DNA of 64,000 nt from Kiritimatiellia bacterium (GCA_028716365.1 JAQUPZ010000003.1:372001-436000); one strand, 5' to 3'; counted from the stretch's first letter, positions 7,863 to 21,000 are shown. The notes: a model not told the origin generated them from the sequence alone. Program-made: numbers and translations.

Positions 7863-9338
7863 ATGAGTAACTCAATCACTAGGCGAACGTTTCTGGAAAT
7901 CGCCGCCGCAGGCGCGACGGCTGGGACTGCAACGCCATTGTGTGCTGGCATATTCGGCGCCACTCGTGGGCCTATCCCGCCGCCGTGGGTGCCGACGACT
8001 AAAATTCGCGTCGGCAAGGTTTTTTTTGGTTGTGCAAATCCTCATTGGCCAAAAGCGGCTGTGGACCTCGTTGCCGAGCAGAAACGATTCGAGGCACAGA
8101 TCGTGCGGATCAAGCCTGCCCTCTGTGACATCGAGTTTGTCGACTGTGGCCTGGTTACCGATAATACAGATCTTACGCCGGTAAAGGAAAAACTTAGGGA
8201 TGTCGATGGCATCCTGTTTCTGCAAATGACCATGCGTAGCGGCAAGGCGCTGGCCGCGCTGGCGGAATTAAACCTGCCGTTGGTGATGTTTGCAGAGCCG
8301 TTCTCCGGCCATGAATGGCATACAATTGCCGCCATGCAACGCGAAGGTAAACGCATCGAATGCTGGGCCAGCAGCAAGTTCGAGGACATCCCCGTAGCGC
8401 TGCGCCCGATCCGTGCTATTCGCCGGCTCAAGGATATGAAGTTGCTTCACGTCAGCACCCGTGACGCTGATCCAGCCTACGTCAAGCTCATCAAGGAAAA
8501 GTTTGGGACAGAGATCAAGTCGTTTAAACTGCCGGATCTCGAAGCGGCCTATAAGGCGGTGAACGAGGTGGACGCGCGCGCCGACGCGGAACTTTGGCTG
8601 CGTCATGCCGTTAAGATTGTCGAGCCGAAACGGGACGATGTAATCAAAGCCTCACGCATGGCGCTGGCGATGATGAACATGATGAAAGCGGAAGGCGCTG
8701 TGGCGATCACAATGAATTGCCTTGGCATGGGCCTTCTCGATCGCGAGATGGGCTATCCGTGTCTGGGCTTTTCGCGTTTCAACAGCATGGGCCTTGGCGG
8801 GATTTGTGAGGCCGACCTGAAATCCACTATGACGCACATGATCTTTACCTACCTGGTGGACCGGCCGGGCTTTGTCAGCGATCCGTGCTTCGATTATTCC
8901 GACAATACGATCATCCACGCGCACTGCGTATCCGCGTTGAAAATGGAAGGCCCAAATGGTCCGACGCACCCGTATCTGTTGCGCAGTCACCTCGAGGACA
9001 ACCGCGGCGCCGTACTGCAAGTGAAGCTTCCCCCGAAGCGGCCGGCGTCCATGGCACGGCTCATCGGCGACAACATTATGTTGTTCTCGACAGGCCAGGT
9101 TATCGCCAGCCCATTGGTTGAAAGCGGCTGTCGTACCAAAATGACCGTCCGCGTCGAGCATCCGGAAAAGTATATGGAGACGTGGTCGAGCGGTCTGCAC
9201 CGCGTAGTATTTTATGGTGACCACACGCGTGATATCGAACGGTTCTGCCGGTTCATGAATATCCGTCTAGTGCGCGAAGGCACCGACGAAGTCCGCGAAG
9301 TGCCCGGCCTGGGCTGGGTACCTCGCATTCATGCGTAA
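7863..9338 (+). CDS. Tat-signal protein of the L-fucose/L-arabinose isomerase fold
   Basis: A 491-residue protein with a twin-arginine signal (ITRRTFLEIAAAGATAG) and a GGAAGGAG ribosome site about 5 nt before ATG. The body resembles the L-fucose isomerase-like superfamily: a first alpha/beta domain ending in GILFLQMTMRSGKAL, a central part with ITMNCLGMG and PCLGFSRFNSMGLGGICEAD, and a C-terminal beta domain. Substrate and even isomerase activity are unproven; many exported PVC proteins of this type are annotated only as hypothetical. Its promoter motif is shared with the upstream GH99-like gene, suggesting co-regulation. Confidence 0.75.
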   Translation: MSNSITRRTFLEIAAAGATAGTATPLCAGIFGATRGPIPPPWVPTTKIRVGKVFFGCANPHWPKAAVDLVAEQKRFEAQIVRIKPALCDIEFVDCGLVTDNTDLTPVKEKLRDVDGILFLQMTMRSGKALAALAELNLPLVMFAEPFSGHEWHTIAAMQREGKRIECWASSKFEDIPVALRPIRAIRRLKDMKLLHVSTRDADPAYVKLIKEKFGTEIKSFKLPDLEAAYKAVNEVDARADAELWLRHAVKIVEPKRDDVIKASRMALAMMNMMKAEGAVAITMNCLGMGLLDREMGYPCLGFSRFNSMGLGGICEADLKSTMTHMIFTYLVDRPGFVSDPCFDYSDNTIIHAHCVSALKMEGPNGPTHPYLLRSHLEDNRGAVLQVKLPPKRPASMARLIGDNIMLFSTGQVIASPLVESGCRTKMTVRVEHPEKYMETWSSGLHRVVFYGDHTRDIERFCRFMNIRLVREGTDEVREVPGLGWVPRIHA

Positions 9339-9548
9339 ATCGGCGACGTTTGGTGATATTACGGTATTGGTATTTGTAGACGTTTCGCAGAGAATCAATA
9401 TCTATCAGCCGTAAGAGGGGTCGTCATCCACCCTTGCTGGCAAGGTTCGGACGAACTGCAATCTGTAAATTTGTTTGTCAGGAAAAAGTGACACAACATT
9501 CTCAGGAGACGACAGAAGATATCGCGCAGTATTGCATGTTTTGATTAT

Positions 9549-10196
9549 CTAGAGTTCGGAGATTCCTTCGCGTAGCGCATATCTCGTCAGTTCGACGACG
9601 TTATGCAGCCCAAGTTTTTCCATTATGTGTTCACGATGTGTGGAGACCGTTTTCTCGCTTAAAGTCAACTTCGCGGCAATCTCTTTAGTCGAAAGACCTT
9701 CTGCAATAAGCTGTAAAACCTCCCTCTCGCGTTCTGACAACTCAGTGAAGGCGCCTTTTGTCCTCGCACCACGTCCTATAACAAACTGGGTAACCACATC
9801 TCTGGCGATCGCAGGACTTAAGTACATGTCGCCGGACATTACTTTACGAATCGCTCCTATGAGTTCTTTGGTAACATCATTCTTGATGATATAAGCCGAC
9901 GATCCGGCGCGCAGCATTGCTTCTATAAATTTCTTTTCGTGGTGCATAGAGAGGCATATTACCTTGGTTTTTTTTGAGTTTTCTATAATTTGACTTGTCG
10001 CCTCTATGCCGTTCATGTCCGGCATGCTGATATCCATAATGACCACGTCCGGTTTTTCGGAGTGTGCCATTTTAACGGCCATTCGTCCGTCGGAGGCTTC
10101 AGCAACTACTTTCATGTCCGGTTCACGTTCCAACATGCTCTTCAAACCTTCTCTTACGATAGAATGATCGTCAGCCAGCAATATTCTGATACTCAT
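9549..10196 (-). CDS. NarL/LuxR-family response regulator
   Basis: A 215-residue protein. The receiver domain has the acidic pair Asp9/Asp10, the phospho-acceptor Asp55 in VVIMDISMPD and Lys105 in IIKND. A LuxR-type helix-turn-helix spans about 148-205 (LSEREREVLQLIAEGLSTKEIA). The start is ATG 10196 with AGGAGG 8 nt upstream, placed inside the end of the kinase gene, so the pair overlap by 26 bp and are coupled. Targets cannot be read from the sequence. Confidence 0.93.
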   Translation of the reverse strand: MSIRILLADDHSIVREGLKSMLEREPDMKVVAEASDGRMAVKMAHSEKPDVVIMDISMPDMNGIEATSQIIENSKKTKVICLSMHHEKKFIEAMLRAGSSAYIIKNDVTKELIGAIRKVMSGDMYLSPAIARDVVTQFVIGRGARTKGAFTELSEREREVLQLIAEGLSTKEIAAKLTLSEKTVSTHREHIMEKLGLHNVVELTRYALREGISEL

Positions 10197-11232
10197 TCTC
10201 TTCCTCCTGAAGGGGAACTAAGAGTTCGATCCTTGAGCCTTGTGGTTTTGCCTTTTCAATCTTTATGCTGCCACCAAAGGACTTTATGCGTTCTTCGATG
10301 GCGAAAATCCCAAAACCGCCTTTATCGCTCAAACCATTTCTTTGGGGATCTTTAAGGAAACCCTTGCCATCATCCTGTACTATCACCTTTAATATATCGT
10401 TTTGCTTCAGAAAAGTAATGTCTGCATTCTTTGCTTCTGCGTGTCTCGCTACGTTCCGTAATAATTCATGCACGGCATGAAAGATTATGATCTCAATTTC
10501 ATTGTTCAATATTCTGGAACTTCCCTCGCCGAAAAATTTGAATTTGATTTCATGCTGTGTATTCATTCTTTCGCAGAGATCTTCCAACGCTGCCTCAAGG
10601 CCAAGTTTCTGCAGGACCGGCGATACCAGGTCGAATATCAATGATTGTGATGCTTTGAGTATGCTGTCCAGGTATTTGTCAATATCATCAGAAACCGCCT
10701 TGACCTCTTGTTCGTTAGCACTACCGGCAAGTTTGTTCAGTTTCAGTTTGGCTGCGATCAGCATCTGGTTAATATCATCGTGAAGTCCTGTGGCAATACG
10801 GCGTCGTTCCGTCTCCTCTGCTACTGTGAATTTACTTGATAAAATTCTGAGTTGCCTTTGTTGTTCGAGAAGCTTCTGTTCTGTCCGGATCCGATCCGTT
10901 ACGTCTTTACTTTTTTTGATGATCTGGTTGATGAGGAATACTAATAGAAGAAAAGCGGTAATTCGAATTATAGTGTTAACACTGACGTTACTTATCTTTT
11001 CATGAGTATGTTGCCATACCGTCCAGTAAATTACTCGGCCAAAGGGCAGAACAATAGCCAGAAATCCTCCCCACCATGGGCCGCTGTACCACGCCGCCAG
11101 CCCTATTGGAATAATATAAAGGATAGGGAACTGTACTGTTGGCCCGGATAAATAGTCTATGACCATTGCAAGGATTGAAAGTACAAGCCAAACAACAGGC
11201 AATAGTTTTTGTTGTGAATGAGGGGTGAACAT
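10171..11232 (-). CDS. Membrane sensor histidine kinase (HisKA_3 type)
   Basis: A 353-residue kinase. Residues 10-105 contain about four hydrophobic segments forming a membrane sensor without a large periplasmic loop. A coiled linker follows, then the HisKA_3 dimerisation segment with phospho-acceptor His151 in RRRIATGLHDDINQ. The ATPase domain has HELLRNVARHAEA (N box) and DDGKGF and GGFGIFAIEERI (G boxes). It signals to the overlapping NarL-type regulator. The signal is unknown. Confidence 0.9.
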   Translation of the reverse strand: MFTPHSQQKLLPVVWLVLSILAMVIDYLSGPTVQFPILYIIPIGLAAWYSGPWWGGFLAIVLPFGRVIYWTVWQHTHEKISNVSVNTIIRITAFLLLVFLINQIIKKSKDVTDRIRTEQKLLEQQRQLRILSSKFTVAEETERRRIATGLHDDINQMLIAAKLKLNKLAGSANEQEVKAVSDDIDKYLDSILKASQSLIFDLVSPVLQKLGLEAALEDLCERMNTQHEIKFKFFGEGSSRILNNEIEIIIFHAVHELLRNVARHAEAKNADITFLKQNDILKVIVQDDGKGFLKDPQRNGLSDKGGFGIFAIEERIKSFGGSIKIEKAKPQGSRIELLVPLQEEENEYQNIAG

Positions 11233-11658
11233 ATTTTCTACAATATTACTGAATTATTAGCGAATCGCAATAGTTACTTTTTGGTACAGTTTGCTTTACA
11301 AACGTACAAGAGTATTGCTGTTTACGTCGGGAAAAACCTCCTGCTGGTTGAGTTTCATCCATCTTATAGCTTATCCAGACCCCGGACTTGGAGTCCGTGG
11401 GATGAATACGGGTTTTGCTACCTTCTTCGTCAAGGCTTCCGTCTTCGCTAAAGCTTCGCCGGACACGGCGCTGGACAAGACGGTGGACCAGCCTTCGCCA
11501 AGAAGAGGCTATGGCCTGGCATGTACGTTAGTCCGCAGAGCTTCATTTTCTACCACTTCTTATATCGGGAAAATTCTTATCGGAAATAGGGTATTCGCCC
11601 GATTGTGACAAATAGTACATAAGACTAATGTTATTACATGAGAGGTGGTCGAACAGTG
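11233..11658. other. Gap of about 425 bp with dispersed repeat material
   Basis: No convincing gene. It contains the repeat copy at 11377-11550 and, at about 11450-11520, a segment with GGTGGACCAGCCTTCGCC and GGCATG whose wording resembles the hairpin region at 2479-2549. The kinase promoter must lie close to 11233-11290. Confidence 0.6.
11377..11550 (+). repeat. Dispersed palindromic repeat, copy 1 (partner at 27555)
   Basis: Starts AGACCCCGGACTTGGAGTCC, where GGACT and AGTCC form a small hairpin, and continues GTGGGATGAA, then TTTTGCTAC. It ends near GTCCGCAGAGCTTCATT. The same order of blocks occurs at 27555-27650, but here about 90 bp of extra sequence separates the first and last blocks. 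Confidence 0.65.
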
Positions 11659-11958
11659 ATGGCGACAAGACATAACAGTAAATCATTTGCCGTAAAGAAC
11701 CATGGTTTGTGTGTCCGTGCTGCTGCTTTGCTGGTTAAAGCGGCAAAAGTCTTCGATGCCGAAATCATAGTTAAGTGTAACCACAACTCGGCAAATGCGA
11801 CGAATATTTTCAATGTATTATCGCTCTGTGCCGTAAAAGGAATGGAAATTACGGTAATTGCTGATGGTCGTGAAGCCGATAAGGCGATAAGTGCCATTCG
11901 GAATATTTTTACCGGCTCTTTGTTAGAGGATACGAGGACAATGTGCGGAAGTCAGTAA
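11659..11958 (+). CDS. Degenerate HPr-like phosphocarrier domain
   Basis: A 99-residue protein with the length and secondary-structure pattern of HPr. Where HPr has GLHxRPA, this protein has GLCVRAA: the catalytic histidine is Cys18, the arginine is kept (Arg20) and the proline is Ala21. The regulatory serine position (Ser46 in E. coli) is Asn49 in TNIF. So neither canonical phosphorylation site is present. ATG 11659 follows GAGGTGG at 10 nt; ATG 11638 would add 7 residues. No other PTS gene is in the window. A non-PTS regulatory or binding role is possible; function unknown. Confidence 0.8.
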   Translation: MATRHNSKSFAVKNHGLCVRAAALLVKAAKVFDAEIIVKCNHNSANATNIFNVLSLCAVKGMEITVIADGREADKAISAIRNIFTGSLLEDTRTMCGSQ

Positions 11959-12056
11959 TGTTATGCGCAATGTAAGCGTGATGAGAGGAGCAGGTGCTTG
12001 GTTTTTTAGTGATGGTAGTAATTATTTATTCCTGACGGATCAGCGAGGTGCTGGAG

Positions 12057-15000
12057 ATGATAAAGCGAATCTTTATATCTGCCATTATCGTAGTGCTCAT
12101 ACCGTTGTCCGGCTTTGCCACGAACGGTGTATGGACTTATAACGGGAATGACAACTGGACAACTGCCAGCCGTTGGTTAAACAGCCGGATTGCCTATGGT
12201 GTCGACGAGGTGGCGGATTTTTCCCAGGTTGATCTCAGTGCTCTCAGGACTGTGACCCTGAACGGAGACCGTACGATAGGAACCATCATTTTTGGCGACT
12301 TCATGTGGCCAGATCGCGATAGGATACTTCAACGTCCTGGTACCTTGACGTTGGCAGTAACCAGTGGAATGCCGGTTATTAACATAGTGAATCGCACAAT
12401 GACGAACACTGCGGTGATAGCCGGTACTCAGGGGTTTGAGAAACAAGGGCTAGGCACACTGGTTCTTGCCGCTGCGAATATTTTCACAGGTCCGGTAGTT
12501 CTTAATGGAGGACAGATAACTCTTGATTTCACCGGAGCCTTGTCTCCAATAAGTGACATTATTAACGCCGGTTCAACATTGACCATGAACGGTTCCATTC
12601 TCAGGATGCAGGGTGCTAATACCATTAATAATAGTCAGACTTTCAACGGCCTGGAGCTGAACGATGGCCATAATATCATAGATCTCACCAATGGTTCCGG
12701 AGGAACAATTACCCTTAATCTTGGAGCAATCACTCGAAACGCCGGTTTTGTGGATTTCAATCCACCAGCGCCGACTAAAGGCGACATAACTACGGTGACG
12801 CCCAACGTGGAAGGAATACTCGGCTGTTATGCGACTGTACGGACCAATGACTGGGCAAAAAACAACGGGCTGAATTCCATAGTTGCCTATACCACATACA
12901 GTACCAATGTTTTCCTGCCGGGTTTCAACACAACTATTGCCGGAGCAAATTGTGCGATGACAAACGCGACGGTCAACAGCCTGCGGTTTGGTCATAATAA
13001 TGCTTACGCTCTCACGCTTGTCAGGACAAACACTGTTGCAGCAGGTGGTATCATGTTTACGACCAATTCGTCCCTTGGTTCAAGAATAACAGGCGGTTGG
13101 CTCACTTCGGGTACCAATGAATTGATAATCATAGACAACCGCAAAGTTGACCGGAGAAGCGGTAATGTAAGTAACACAAACCTCGATACAACAATTATTG
13201 ACAGGGGATCGACGTCTGTTGCGGTGAGGGTAGTATCTTATTCCAGTGTTCTTGGCACACAGAATGGAAGCCTGACCACGTTGTCAAGGGTCAACAATTC
13301 TTATTCCGGCGGTACACATCTGTATGGTGGTGGTATCTATATTTATGGTGACAGATCATTTGGTGCTGTACCGGCCTCACGGAGGACGAACATCACTGCG
13401 GTAAGTAGATTTAACTGGATTAAGCCCAGGTATGCCATGACGACTGATGTAAATCGTACAATTTATATTAACACCAACGCGTTTCTGGTTCTGGATGGAG
13501 GTAGTTACCCCCTTACAGTCAATGGAGAGATTACCGGACCCGGGGTTCTTCTGGGGCCGCCATATATTACCGGACAGCCTGTTATTTTGAATGGCTCAAA
13601 TACCATTACCGGAACTATTGAAGCCAATAATAATGCTTTGCGGATGACGAATACTTTCAGTCTGCCGCCAACCGCAAACTTACGGTTGGCTGGTGATGAC
13701 TGGGGCTGGGACCAGGGCATAGTGGAAATGAACGGTACATTTACGCGTGATCTTGGATTTGGTCCTAACCAGGTGGCCTGGCTTAGCACTATTTACGGTA
13801 CTGCTGAGCGCAGCGGCGGTTTTGCGGCCGTGGGCGGGCCATTGACGGTCAACATCGGCGGATGCGGTTCAAACCTTGTCTGGGGCCAGAACTATTTCAA
13901 TGTGAGTGCTTTTCTGAACTTTGGCAGTTACTACAGTACTCATCCTGTCACATGGGTAAACCCCATATATCTTAATTCAACAGGTGACAGGCGGATTAAT
14001 GTGCGGGGTACGGCCATCATGCAGGGGCCTCTTTTAGGGACGGAATGCATGTTGATCAAGAGTGCGCCGGGCACATTGATTCTGGCGGCTACAAATACTC
14101 ATGAAATAACCCGTATAGAGCAGGGCATAATAATAGCCAGCTGTGATGCGAACCTGGGTACCGTTCCGCTGGCGCCGACTAATAACCTTTATATCTACAA
14201 TTACGGGGTGCTTAAGGCTGGCGCCGACCTTGTGCTTGCGAACACGCGTAACATTTGGATTTACTATACCTTCGCAATACTCGACTCGAGCAATTATGTC
14301 ATGACGGTTCAGGGAGCAGTTCACGGGTTGGGTGGCCTGGGCAAGAATGGAAGCGGGCAGGTCGTGTTGGCGGGCGAGAATACGTATGCCGGGCCTACGG
14401 TTATCAGTAATGGAACACTGGTGGTAAACGGTTCTCTGAATAGTGACAGCAGTGTGACTGTAACCAACACGGGTTTCCTTGGCGGGACCGGCGTGGTGAA
14501 CAGGCCGGTGAAAGTTTTTTCCGGTTGCGGGCTGGTGCCGGGTGGGACGAACAGCGGGGGGACACTGACTCTGAACAATACCCTGATCATGGATTCCGGA
14601 TTGATATACGGTTGGCGGTATGATTCGAGTCCGGGTCTTGTTGCGGTTTCTAACCAGGTTACGTTTGTTGCCGGAACAGCGAATACGCTTAAGATTTACA
14701 ATCCGAATGGACTGGCGGAACCTGTGAACCAGTCATTTACCATAATGACCTGGCCGGACAGTGCTGTTGATCCCGAGACGAACGTTACCTGGATTGTAGA
14801 GAAACCTGCCGGGGGCGGGGCGGAAGGCTGGGCGATGCCGGATGTTGCGATGGATACGGTTAACAACCGGATACAGATTACATTCAAGCCAGCAGAATAT
14901 CCGGCGGTGGATAACGGTGCTGGAGCGAGCAGTGTTCTTACCAATACGGCGGTCTTAAACGGGAATTATACGGCCACGGGAGCGACGGCTGAGGTTTACA

Positions 15001-18000
15001 TATACTGGGGTACTTCCGACGGAGGAACAAACAAAGCTGACTGGCAGCGGGTTTATACAAATGGTGTGACCAGCTATGGTGCATTTTCGAATGCGGTTTC
15101 GGACCTGTATTATGGTTTGCGTTATTACTATCGCTGTTATGCGTCAAATGCCGTGGGTGAATGCTGGAATCCTGTCAGTAGCAGTTTCGCAACACTTCCG
15201 CCGGGCATTTATGCCGATGGTCTTCGCGGATCGCTTTTCCTTAATAATCAGAATAATGACACATCATTACGTTTGGATGGTGCCGTGTATAACATATCGG
15301 CAACCAGGGTATTTACCGGTTATAAAACAGATAGTGTTCTCGCGATACCAGAAGCACCACAGTGGAATGTGATAGCCACCGGTGAAATTAATAATTTTAA
15401 CATGTTTGTTGGATTCCCATCTTCGGATTATTTTGCCTCGGCAATATGCGGACAGTTTGTTCCAAGGTATTCCGGACTTCACAATTTCCGATGGGATTGT
15501 GATGACTGGGGAATGATGTATCTTGACTTTAACGGTGATGGTACTTTCCAGGCCAATGAAGGTAGTGTAGCTGGTTATCCGGCATGGTCTGGGAACCTTA
15601 TTGTGACCTTGACGGCAGGTCAGCCGTACAATTTCATCTTTATGACGAAGGAGAATGGAGGTGGTCAATCCCAGAATTTCTTTATTACTGAACCAGGACA
15701 GGTTGAAGCGCGTGTTAATACCATTCTTCAGGCTGGCATGTGGAGATATTGTCTGGGTGGTGCGGGGATAAGCAATGATGTGCCTTCCAGTATTGGGACC
15801 ACTTCTGCTGTGTTTAATGCGGTATTGTCTTCTTCAGGAACAGTGTCTGAAGTGTGGGCATACTGGGGACCTGTTGACTGTACGAATTTTGCTTCTCTGT
15901 GGGCGGATTCGGCATATGTGGGTTCATTTACCAATATTACGACGACCAATTTGAGTTACACGGTAACGGGACTTATGCCTGATACTCAATATTATGTGAG
16001 ATTCAGCGCCACGAATGTTTTGTCCACTACGTGGAGTGATGTCAGAAGTTTCAGGACGGTGTATCAGCCATCGGTGGAAGCTGGCCTGGCAAGTCCCTGC
16101 CGGACGAAGATAACATTCAGCGGGTATAATAAGGGCGAGACGCTGACCAACTTCCCTGTGCTTGTTGTATTGAGTGAGAGTATGACCAATTTCCTTTACA
16201 GCCAGTTTGCTTCCGGTTCGGGAGCCGACCTGCGGTTTACGGATGAAGCGCAGACGAACGAACTTTGTTATGAGATTGAACAGTGGAATCCGGGCTGTTT
16301 TACCGGTTTGCCGTCCGGTGTGGCGTTATGGCTCAAGGCTGATGTTGGAATTGTTTCAAATACCACCCAGGTGCTCAACTGGCAGGACCAGTCAGGAAAT
16401 GGGCGTGACGCGAATAATTACTATGGCGATCCGGTTGTTGTTGCAAACGGACCTGGCGGTAAACCTGTAGTCAGATTTGACGGCAATGATGTGCTTTATA
16501 CCTCGTTTGATTTTGACTATCTGCAGCAGTACACAGCCTTCTCTGTTGCCCGCTATACGGGTCCGGATTATTACAGTCGTGTCATAAGCTCTGCTGCCGG
16601 TCGCAACTGGATCTTTGGTTTCTGGAGTGGTGGTGATGAAAGGTGGCATGCAGATGGCTGGATTTACAGCGCTGGTACCGCCAATACCAACTGGCACCTG
16701 CATACCGGTACGATAAATAACGATTCCGATCCGAAGGCCAATTTCTGGAAAGAAGGCAATCAACGGGCATTTAACGCTACAGGTTCGTCGGACAGCTATT
16801 TCAAGCCGGGGCGCATAGAGCTTGGTGGCTATAATTACCCCAGTACCCTGTATGAAGCGTCGAAATGTGACGTAGCCGAACTGATCATCTTCGATCATGT
16901 ACTGACATCTAATGAACTTAACCAAGTGGGTGGTTACCTATCGCAGAAGTACAGGTTGAACACGGCTTATTCGGCTACCACTGGGCAATCTTATGTCTGG
17001 GTGAAGGTGCCTGAATTTACGAACAACTGTGCCATCTGGGCGTACTGGGGCAACAGCAATGCCACGGTTGCGCCTGCTTACACCACGAACGGGTCGGTGT
17101 GGTCGGAAGGGTACCTGGGTATATGGCATATGAACCAGACAAACTTGATGGATTCCTCATCGAATCATTTCAATGCCGCTATATGGAATTATCCGGAAAT
17201 TTCAACTGGATTTGTTGGTTTGGCTCAGAATTTTTATTCAATTACCAATACATATGTAGGTTTAGGAGCTATAAGGGTTGTATCAGATATAAGTGTAGAA
17301 GCGTGGGCGTATTCAAAGAATTTCACCCAGAACGGGGTTATCCTCGGTAAGAATCCTGTGAACTCGCGATGGCAGTTGTTCTTTGAGGGTGCATCGTTGA
17401 AATGGAGGGCGTCGGGCGGTGATGTGACTGTAGCGGGGCCTGCCAATAACAAGTGGCATTATCTTGCGGCTGCACAAAGCGGGAACGAGGCTTCCCTGTA
17501 TGTTGACGGTGTGCTTGGATCGGACGGCACGATTGGAGCCATAGCTGATGGAAACGCTTCTGTGGATATAGGGCGTTACAACGGCGGCTATTACTTTAAT
17601 GGCATGATAGATGAGGTCAGGCTGTCCAGTGTTGTGCGTTCATCGAACTGGTTGTGGGCGAGCTGGATGAACGTAGCATCGAACAATATTTTTAGTGTTT
17701 GCCAGCCTGCTGTTGGGATAGTGAATTCCGAGGCGACGAACATAACGTCTACCTCTGCGGTATTGAATGCTACGCTTTACACCACCGGCCTGGTAACTGA
17801 TGTTGTGGCGTACTGGGGTACGAGTGACGGCGGGACCAATCCGGCCGCATGGGCGAGCAGTAATCTTGTGGGTTCATTCACCAATATTCTTTCCACGAAC
17901 ATCAGCTGTACGGTGACAAGCCTGTTGTCCGGAGTTGATTATTACTTCACGTTCCGTGCGGTAAGCGCGGAGGCCAGTCCCTGGGCATCGAGTTCGGAGA

Positions 18001-21000
18001 GTTTCAGAACGCTGGCCGGGTTATCGGGGTTCCCGTACAAGATGAAGATCACGTTCAGCGGATACGACCGGGCCGAGACGCTGACGAACTTCCCGGCACT
18101 GGTGACCTTCAGCGAAGGTTTGCCGAGTTTCCTGTACAGTCAGTTCCAGGCGGGAGCGGCCGACTTGCGGTTTGTCGATGAAGGCGAGACCAGAGAATTG
18201 AACTACGAGATAGATACATGGAATACAAACGGCAGTTCGTATATCTGGGTGCAGGTACCGGAACTTGCAAGCGGTAGTTCGATCTGGGCGTACTGGGACA
18301 ATCCCGGCATGACGGTTGCGCCTGCTTATACCGCCAATGGCGCCACATGGTCCTCGAATTATTACCGGGGCGTCTGGCACATGAATGAACCGAACGCGGT
18401 GGATTCCACGTGGTTGAAGAACAACGGGACCGGCTATGGGAATACCAATGTTGAGGGTGGCGTGATAGGTGGCGCACAGGGTTTTGACAACACGTACGTA
18501 CAGATGGCGAATGAGAATAATTTTGATATTAACGACAAGCTGACGGTTTCGGCCTGGGTCCGTGTGGACGGTGATTGGCGCAGCGGCTGGCAGACTTTTG
18601 TGAGCAAGGATGGAGAAGGTGAGGGATGGCAGATTCGCAGATATAATGTAAATGATAATCTGTCTTTTTGTTTCAGAGGCACCACGGCTAACGATGACTA
18701 TAACGGTATTTCGACTTCGGTAAAGGATGGTCAGTGGCATTACCTGTTTGGCGTGTATAACGGTGCGCAGAGGTGTATGTATGTTGACGGGGTTGTAGAC
18801 AGTAATTTTACCGATACGGGATATGTTCGCCTTGATAATGAGCCTGTCAGGATAGGTGCCAACAACAGTGCCGGTAACCGGCACAGGGGACCTATCGACG
18901 AGGTACGCATAGAGAATGCGGCCCGTTCGTCCAACTGGATGTGGGCATGCTGGTTGAACCAGGCGTCGAACAGCTTCTTCAACACCTGTTCTGCGGCGAA
19001 CGGGATCAGGAACCTTTCTGCTTCGGACATCACGTCCACGTCGGCAGTCATGAATGCCACGCTGTATGCATCGAACGCGACGTTTGATGTTTCGGTATAC
19101 TGGGGTACGAACAACTGTGGCACGAATATTACGTTATGGGCCAATACCAACTATGTCGGATCATGGACGAATGTTGATTCCACCAACATTTCCTGCCTGG
19201 TGACAGGGCTCGTTTCCGATGTCATGTATTACTACAGATTCAGCGCCACGAATGCGGCAAACAGTTACCAGGCGCCGGATGTCCTTGATTTCAGGACACT
19301 GTTCTCATCGGAATCACTGGCAGCATATCCGTACAGGATGCCGATCACGTTCGGCGGATATACCGCGCTTGAGACGCTGACGAACTTCCCTGTGCTGGTG
19401 GTGTTGAATGAAGGTACGAACGGGTTTTTCTATAATCAGTTAAGGTCCACGGGAACAGACCTGAGATTTACGGATGAGGCGACAAACGAGTTAAGCTACG
19501 AGATTGAGCAATGGGACCCCGGCGGTAATTCGTACGTATGGGTGAAGGTGCCCGAGTTTACGAACAATTGTTTGATCTGGGCGTACTGGGGGAATGCCGA
19601 TGCAGCAGTTCCTGAGTATCTGACCAATGGTGCAGTGTGGAACACGAATTTCAAGGGTGTATGGCATCTGCATGCTAACGCGCAGGATTCCACGGCCAAC
19701 CGTTATGACGGGATAGTGTATGGCGGCGCGAACTCCGTGCCCACGGCTGGGCTTATCGGGAACTCGTGGAATTTTGACGGATTGGACAATGCGGTGCGTG
19801 TGAGCCGTATGATCCAGGATGATTTCACGATAGCCTGCTGGATGAAGGCCGGTGCGAGCAGTCCGATAGGTCCGCAGTGGACTAACGGCTGGGGGCTTGT
19901 TGATGCGAACGTCAGCGGAGTGCAGAATGATTTTGGTCTTGCGTACACTACCAATCAGGCGTGTTTCGGGACCGGTAATCCTGACCAAACGATCAGGGCA
20001 GGGCCGCAGATCAATGACCTGCAGTGGCACTACGTGGTGGCCACGAGGGTGAGATCGACCGGCGTGAAGAACCTCTATGTGGACGGTGTGTACCGTGACA
20101 CGCAGACAAGCACTACCAACCGGCTGACCACACCGGGAGCAATGGCGTTCGGCCAGATGCAGATGTGGCTCAATTATTATAACGGCAGGATTGACGAGGT
20201 TGAGATATCGGATGTTGACCGTTCACCCAACTGGATATGGGCCAGTTACATGACCCAGGCGTCGAACTGTGTGTTTGCTTCTAAAGGTGTTGCAGAAGGC
20301 GGGACTGTGCCTTATGTCAGCAACCATAACGGCGCATCGGATGTAATGATGAATGCAGCGAACCTTAATGGTTACCTTGTATCCACCGGCGGTGCTTCTA
20401 CGGCTGTTTCGGTATACTGGGGGACGACGGATGGAGGTACGAACAAAGGGAGCTGGGTAAGCAGGGAAGATTTTATTGTAACAGGTACAGGTCTTCTGAT
20501 GACGAATGTTACCGGGTTGGTAAGCGGGGCCAAGTATTACTACCGGTTTTACGCCAGCAATTCATTTGGAGACTGCTGGGCGCCGTCGAGTGCGAGCTTT
20601 TCGCCGCCGCGGTATAGGATAAAGATACGGTTTGGCGGGTATGACAAGGCAGAGACGCTGACGAACTTCCCGGCACTGGTTGTGTTTGCCGATGGATCGA
20701 ACGGGTTCTCCTATGGTCAATGTACTACAACCAACGGCGGTGACCTGCGTTTTGCGAATTCGAACGAGACTGTGGTGCTAAACCATGAGATTGAGAAATG
20801 GGACTTGAATGGCAGTTCATATGTCTGGGTGCAGGTGCCGGAACTTGTAGATACGAATACCTATGTCTGGGCGTACTGGGGCGGGTCGGACACAAATGTG
20901 CCGGCGTGTTTAACCAACGGCGCCACATGGTCGCAGAATTACCTTGCTGTCTGGCATTTTAACGCAACAAACACTGTTTCCAAATATCCCGATTCCACGG

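Noticed and set aside
9339..9548. Intergenic segment checked for a tRNA or small RNA
   Set aside because: No cloverleaf or strong terminator was found; only weak hairpins.
18021..18884. 287-codon antisense frame inside the giant gene
   Set aside because: The giant gene is continuous with regular domains; the antisense frame follows its codon pattern and has no ribosome site.
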